Assembly (NCBI GenBank): GCA_025927515.1
Contig: JAICLG010000103.1
Location: 1 to 10,128, forward strand
DNA: 10,128 bases
Direction of reading: 5' to 3'
DNA from: Hyphomicrobium sp.
GTDB lineage: Bacteria > Pseudomonadota > Alphaproteobacteria > Rhizobiales > Hyphomicrobiaceae
The notes below the pieces were generated by a model that worked only from the letters and a program-made list of their open reading frames with translations, was not told the DNA's origin and ran no database searches. The position numbers and the translations under genes were made by a program. The stretch's first letter is position 1, and each line of letters starts with the position of its first letter. Shown in pieces: positions 6,872-10,128 of this stretch.

Positions 6872-7831
6872 TCAGGTACCCATTCGAGCAATGCGAGCGG
6901 CGCGAAGACGACGGAAATCGTCTCCGGCATGATACGAGGATCGGGTCAGAGGCGAGGCAGAGACCTGCAGAAAGCCTTTGCCGTTTGCCGACTGTGCCAG
7001 TGCCGCGAATTCGTCTGGCGGCACATAGCGTTCGACGGCTGCGTGTTTCCGGGTCGGCTGCAGGTATTGCCCGATCGTCAGGAAGTCGACGTCGGCCGAG
7101 CGCAGATCATCCATCAGCTGCAGAACGTCCTCGCGCTTTTCACCGAGCCCGACCATGATGCCCGACTTCGTGAACATCTGCGCGTCGAGTTCCTTGGCAC
7201 GCTGCAACAGCCGCAGCGAATGGAAGTAACGCGCGCCGGGCCGGATCTTGAGATAAAGCCCCGGCACCGTTTCGAGGTTGTGATTGAAGACGTCGGGCCG
7301 CGCCGCGATCACCGTTTCGAGTGCGCCATCCTTGCGCAGAAAATCGGGAGTAAGAACTTCAATCGTCGTTGTCGGAGAGGCGCAGCGGATCGCGGCGATG
7401 GTCTTGGCAAAATGGCGCGCGCCGCCGTCCGCGAGATCGTCGCGATCGACCGAGGTCACGACGACATGTTCGAGCTGGAGTTGCGCCACCGCATGCGCGA
7501 CGCGCCGCGGCTCGTCCGCGTCGAGCGCCGAGGGCCGTCCGGTCGCGACGTTGCAGAAGGCGCAGGCCCGCGTGCAGACGTCGCCCATGATCATCATCGT
7601 TGCGTGCCGCTTTTGCCAGCACTCACCGATGTTCGGGCAGGCGGCTTCCTCGCAAACCGTGTGCAGGCGATGCTCGCGCACGATCGTCTGCGTATGAACG
7701 AATCCCGGCGATCCCGCCGCCCGGACCCGAAGCCAGCTCGGCTTCGGCAACACGGGAGTGTCGGGCCGCGATGCCTTTTCAGGATGGCGAAGGCGCGGTT
7801 GGGCGCCGGTCGTGTCCAGGAGCGTCACCAA
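6872..7831 (-). CDS. lipA: Lipoyl synthase LipA
   Basis: LipA is a radical SAM enzyme that inserts two sulfur atoms into protein-bound octanoyl groups, making the lipoyl cofactor of 2-oxoacid dehydrogenases and the glycine cleavage system. The 319-residue product has both iron-sulfur sites: the auxiliary cluster Cys60, Cys65 and Cys71 in CEEAACPNIGEC with Ser298 in LTRSSYHAG, and the radical SAM motif CTRACAFC (Cys86, Cys90, Cys93). The N-terminus MVTLLDTTGAQPRLRHPEKA has the form usual in rhizobial LipA and supports the TTG at 7831 as start; GTG at 7828 is next. No good Shine-Dalgarno is visible. An ATATAA at 7866-7871 (TTATAT on the coding strand) could be a -10 element giving a short leader. 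It sits between an upstream transcription terminator and hyi downstream. Confidence 0.97.
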   Translation of the reverse strand: MVTLLDTTGAQPRLRHPEKASRPDTPVLPKPSWLRVRAAGSPGFVHTQTIVREHRLHTVCEEAACPNIGECWQKRHATMMIMGDVCTRACAFCNVATGRPSALDADEPRRVAHAVAQLQLEHVVVTSVDRDDLADGGARHFAKTIAAIRCASPTTTIEVLTPDFLRKDGALETVIAARPDVFNHNLETVPGLYLKIRPGARYFHSLRLLQRAKELDAQMFTKSGIMVGLGEKREDVLQLMDDLRSADVDFLTIGQYLQPTRKHAAVERYVPPDEFAALAQSANGKGFLQVSASPLTRSSYHAGDDFRRLRAARIARMGT

Positions 7832-7930
7832 TGTCGAACAACTCGGTTCCAGGGGGCTCTGCGATATATAACGCTGTGACGCTCGAAGTGCACCCCTGGC
7901 GCGGCGAACTCAACCTGCAATTAAGTCCTA

Positions 7931-7961
7931 GAAAGAAAAAAGGCGGCCCAAAGAGCCGCCT
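7931..7961 (-). terminator. Intrinsic terminator after the L,D-transpeptidase gene
   Basis: On the - strand, AGGCGGC, a 7-base loop and GCCGCCT form a GC-rich 7-bp stem (7941-7961) followed directly by TTTTTCTTTC. It begins 33 bases past the TAG of the transpeptidase gene and insulates lipA from it. Confidence 0.88.
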
Positions 7962-7993
7962 GCAAATTCGCAAAAATGAAAGGCTCGTCGAGA

Positions 7994-9088
7994 CTATTGT
8001 ATCTGCTCAGACGTCTTGTGGACGGGCAAGCCGTCGTCAGCCGAAGCACTCGTCCGCGTTGCGGCCGGCATCGAGTCCGTTCCCCGCACCAGAGATGCAT
8101 TGGTGGCGACCGGATCAGCCAGCTCGATCTCCCTTGGCTTCTTGGGATCAGGAATACGAACGGCTGAGGCCGACTTTTTATCTTTGGAAGCGGGTTTCTC
8201 GTCGGCTTTGGCTTTCTTCTCTTCCGACGCAGGCTTCTTCTTCGTCGCGGACGATGCCGATTTCTTTTTGGCCGGTTCCGTAGACTTCTCGGCGGCCTGT
8301 GCAGGCTTCGCGGGAGCTGGCGCCGCGGTGGATCGATGTGCCGGCTTGTTGTCTTCGGTCCAGAAGAAGAGGCTGCTCAGGCTACCATCTGTCGGCGTTG
8401 CGCTGGCAGAACGATTCTCGCTGGCGGCGCTTTCGGAAGCCGTTTTCGAATCGGAGTTGTTGTCGGTGTAACGGGGATATGTATCGCCGGATGCGACGCT
8501 GCCCGTGGAAAAGTGCTGCCAGGTCACGGTGACGCGCATGCCGACCGGCACTCGAGGATAGAGGTCGAGCACGTCCTTATTGGTCATGCGGATGCAACCG
8601 TGCGACACGGCCTGACCGATGGTCCATGGCGCATCGGTGCCGTGAATACGGTAGGCGCTTGAGCCAAGGTACATGGCGCGAATGCCGAGCGGGTTCATCG
8701 GATGCCCGCCCGGAACCCAGTGCGGAAGCCGTGGATTTTCACGCAGCATGTCCGGCGTTGGTGTCCACGGTGGATTGACGCGCTTGTTGGAGACGAAAGT
8801 TACGCCTTGCCAGCGTGCATCGCCCTTTGGCACGGCGACGGGATAAGTGATGGCTTCACCTGGCTTCGTGATCAGGTAAAGCCGGCGATCCGAGAACGAG
8901 ACGATGATCTGGTTAGGCTTATAGCTCCGGTCGAAGGAAACGACCTTGCGTCCGCCGCCGTATTCGTCACTGCCGCCCCATAGGAAATCAACGAGGTCTT
9001 CGGCCTGTGCTGCGGTCGTCGAGACGAGCCCGCCAGCCATGACGAGCGCCGCGAGAACTACTCCACTAAGACGATGAGGCAGGGTCAT
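7994..9088 (-). CDS. Periplasmic L,D-transpeptidase (YkuD domain) with Lys/Ala-rich tail
   Basis: This 364-residue exported enzyme should cross-link peptidoglycan or attach proteins to it. Residues 1-29 form a signal peptide (MTLPHRLSG, a hydrophobic core, then AQA before ED). The YkuD catalytic domain spans about 58-190, with His149 in YRIHGTDAPWTIG and the SHGCIRM motif holding His163, nucleophile Cys165 and Arg167. Beyond about 191 the protein is low complexity. Ser/Thr-rich sequence runs to about 235, then a Lys/Ala/Pro/Ser-rich, histone-like stretch covers about 255-316 with repeats such as KKKSASSATKKKPASEEKK. The core resembles the ErfK/YbiS group, but the basic tail is an addition. 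The start codon is CAT at 9086-9088, with GGAG 12 bases upstream. Cross-linking versus lipoprotein anchoring cannot be decided here. Confidence 0.92.
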   Translation of the reverse strand: MTLPHRLSGVVLAALVMAGGLVSTTAAQAEDLVDFLWGGSDEYGGGRKVVSFDRSYKPNQIIVSFSDRRLYLITKPGEAITYPVAVPKGDARWQGVTFVSNKRVNPPWTPTPDMLRENPRLPHWVPGGHPMNPLGIRAMYLGSSAYRIHGTDAPWTIGQAVSHGCIRMTNKDVLDLYPRVPVGMRVTVTWQHFSTGSVASGDTYPRYTDNNSDSKTASESAASENRSASATPTDGSLSSLFFWTEDNKPAHRSTAAPAPAKPAQAAEKSTEPAKKKSASSATKKKPASEEKKAKADEKPASKDKKSASAVRIPDPKKPREIELADPVATNASLVRGTDSMPAATRTSASADDGLPVHKTSEQIQ

Positions 9089-9328
9089 CGGGGGGATGCT
9101 CCAATCGCTAACAAAAAGGTAAACGCAGGGTAACCGGGGTTATCCTGATGATGATTAATGAAGAGGGGGTATAAATCAGTCCCGTTTTTACGGGCAGAGC
9201 AGGGAAGTCACAGTTCGGTCGCGATTGCACTCGCGTACTTAAATTCGTTGGTGTTTTCGAAATTTTCGCATGTCCTGTGTTGCTGTTTGATGACGGCCAT
9301 CGCTCGGTTCGTTCTTTGTCTCGCAGCC
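9089..9328. other. Divergent intergenic region between the transpeptidase gene and imuA
   Basis: I see no convincing gene in these 240 bases, which are more AT-rich than the flanking genes. GGGTAACC-GG-GGTTATCC (9128-9145) is an inverted repeat with one mismatch, 40 bases upstream of the transpeptidase start. CCCGT-TTTT-ACGGG (9181-9194) is a small hairpin. The transpeptidase promoter must lie here, but no clear -35/-10 pair stands out. A 77-codon frame from 9158 to 9391 runs through the imuA promoter and is judged spurious. Confidence 0.5.
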
Positions 9329-9357
9329 TTGACGAAAACTCTCTTCAGTTTTAGAAC
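9329..9357 (+). promoter_or_regulatory. Sigma-70-type promoter of imuA
   Basis: TTGACG (9329-9334) and TAGAAC (9352-9357) are separated by exactly 17 bases, matching the consensus -35 at 5 of 6 and the -10 at 4 of 6 positions. The start would lie near 9364, leaving a leader of about 55 bases before the TTG start codon. The LexA box begins inside the -10 hexamer, as expected for repression by blocking polymerase. Confidence 0.6.
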
Positions 9358-9368
9358 AAATAGGGAAC
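9354..9368. promoter_or_regulatory. LexA (SOS) box of the alphaproteobacterial type
   Basis: GAAC-AAATAGG-GAAC is an exact match to the alphaproteobacterial LexA site, GTTC-N7-GTTC read on the other strand. It overlaps the proposed -10 and lies 50 bases upstream of imuA, a gene known to be SOS-controlled in this class. The second GAAC also begins a palindrome GAACAGTATGCTGTTC (9365-9380), so three LexA-like half-sites are packed in 27 bases. Confidence 0.88.
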
Positions 9369-9407
9369 AGTATGCTGTTCGCATCCGTTAACAGACACGA
9401 TTAACGC

Positions 9408-9412
9408 GGGAG
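9408..9412 (+). promoter_or_regulatory. Ribosome binding site fixing the TTG start of imuA
   Basis: GGGAG lies 6 bases ahead of TTG 9419, an optimal spacing. The frame has a TAA at 9389-9391, so this TTG is the first start codon available; the next is GTG at 9521, without such a site. Confidence 0.7.
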
Positions 9413-9418
9413 CCCTTC

Positions 9419-10128
9419 TTGCCTCTCAGAGTCCCCGTTGCTGCACCGGAAACGATCGCTTCGTCGCTCGCGCCGCCCCTTAGGACGGCATCAGGAGCGA
9501 TCCAGGGATCCAATGCCTCGGTGCAAGCCGCCGTCATCGAGAGGCTTCGCTCGCGTATTCTGAGCCTGGAACGGCATGCGCCGCGTCGCGGCCCGGCCGC
9601 GATTCCTGAAACTAAGGATCAGGGGCTCGCCGCAAGGAAACGGCCCCCTTGGGAGCTTGGCTGTGACGCAGGCGATGCCCTTCTCCCCGGCGGCCTCGAA
9701 ACGAATGCGGTCCATGAAATTAAGGGCGCGCCGTCCGTCGCGGGAGGAGCTTCGGCGTCGGATTGGATGACAGGCATCGGTTTCGCCGCCCGCCTCGCCG
9801 TGCGTCGGACCAATGCGCTTTCAGCGATGAAATCCGCGAACCGGCCGTGGGTGCTGTGGTGCTGGCCGAAAGCGATTGCCGGGGAATTGGGTTCGCCTTC
9901 GCTGACGGGCTTCGCCTATCTCGGTCTCGATCCGGCCCGCCTGATCATTGTCGAGACGGCGCGGGCAGCCGAAGCTCTGAATGCCATCGAGGAAAGCCTC
10001 AAGGGCGCGAGCCTCGCCGTCGTCATCGGCGTTCTCGACGAGGTCGATCTGATGCCGGCGCGCCGCCTGAGTCTCGCCGCTGGCGAAATGGCAACGCCCT
10101 GTCTCATCGTCACGCATCCGGCGTCCGA
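9419..10128 (+). CDS. imuA: ImuA, SOS mutagenesis cassette protein (3' end beyond window)
   Basis: The frame stays open from TTG 9419 to the window edge, giving 236 residues without a stop. The N-terminal third is a basic arm containing AAVIERLRSRILSLER. Then comes a RecA/SulA-like fold with LLPGGLETNAVHEIKG (where ImuA proteins place their LP.GGLHE-like segment), RPWVLWCWP, FAYLGLDPARLIIVETA, EALNAIEESLKGASLAVVIG and ATPCLIVTHPA. The GLDP-RL-I-VE and EALWA-EE patterns are typical of ImuA. No Walker A motif is seen, as usual for this family in alphaproteobacteria. ImuA works with the Y-family-like ImuB and the polymerase DnaE2 in damage-induced translesion synthesis and mutagenesis. The LexA box and promoter just upstream fit that role. 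imuB and dnaE2 are expected beyond the 3' edge. The TTG start could lead a quick gene call to miss this gene. Confidence 0.88.
   Translation, partial: MPLRVPVAAPETIASSLAPPLRTASGAIQGSNASVQAAVIERLRSRILSLERHAPRRGPAAIPETKDQGLAARKRPPWELGCDAGDALLPGGLETNAVHEIKGAPSVAGGASASDWMTGIGFAARLAVRRTNALSAMKSANRPWVLWCWPKAIAGELGSPSLTGFAYLGLDPARLIIVETARAAEALNAIEESLKGASLAVVIGVLDEVDLMPARRLSLAAGEMATPCLIVTHPAS

Noticed and set aside
6929..7879. 316-codon frame on the + strand
   Set aside because: It lies antisense to lipA, whose Cys motifs and family match are unambiguous; the Arg/His-rich translation is typical of a GC-rich shadow.
8016..8471. Hydrophobic Phe/Ala-rich frame on the + strand that looks like a membrane protein
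   Set aside because: It is the complement of the Lys/Ala-rich transpeptidase tail (AAG read as CTT, with a frame shift giving Phe/Ala), not an independent gene.
9158..9391. 77-codon + strand frame ahead of imuA with a hydrophobic, Cys-containing middle
   Set aside because: It runs through the imuA -35, -10 and LexA box, has no family resemblance and fits an AT-rich noncoding stretch better than a gene.

Overview
The window looks like a chromosomal stretch from an alphaproteobacterium, most likely of the Hyphomicrobiales (Rhizobiales). This rests on the GC-rich coding sequence, a LexA box of the alphaproteobacterial direct-repeat type (GAAC-N7-GAAC) ahead of imuA, a LipA N-terminus of the rhizobial type, and GC-rich REP-like palindromes. 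A methylotroph such as Hyphomicrobium would fit, but nothing here proves the genus.

Layout. Bases 1-930 hold the 3' part of an outer-membrane porin whose start lies outside the window. An XRE-cupin regulator (1114-1755) follows. Next comes a tightly packed sulfate uptake operon on the + strand: a possible 31-codon leader ORF (1885-1980), cysT (1995-2831), cysW (2831-3727), cysA (3724-4818) and a CysB-family LysR regulator (4815-5753). Each junction from cysT onward overlaps by 1 or 4 bases. Upstream of the leader, at 1787-1803, is a perfect dyad, ATTCC-N7-GGAAT, with the LysR-type T-N11-A spacing. No sulfate-binding protein gene is present.

The convergent gap 5754-6035 is filled with four REP-like palindromes. 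On the - strand, lipA (7831-6872) and a hydroxypyruvate isomerase-like gene (6830-6036) probably form one transcript. A clear intrinsic terminator (7931-7961) separates them from an upstream L,D-transpeptidase gene (9088-7994) that carries an unusual Lys/Ala-rich tail.

The last segment holds an SOS-regulated promoter. A -35/-10 pair at 9329-9357 is overlapped by a LexA box at 9354-9368, followed by the 5' part of imuA. imuA starts at TTG 9419 behind a GGGAG Shine-Dalgarno and runs off the 3' edge. It is probably the first gene of an imuA-imuB-dnaE2 mutagenesis cassette.

How the genes work together. CysT, CysW and CysA form the membrane and ATPase core of a sulfate/thiosulfate importer. The CysB-like protein keeps the sulfate/acetylserine-binding residues of its family and probably controls the operon that encodes it. 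The XRE-cupin protein may add a second control layer, but that is only suggested by position. LipA, the isomerase, the transpeptidase and ImuA are separate housekeeping or stress functions. I see no strong evidence for a wholly new system. The most original points are the leader ORF and dyad ahead of cysT, and the three-half-site LexA region ahead of imuA.
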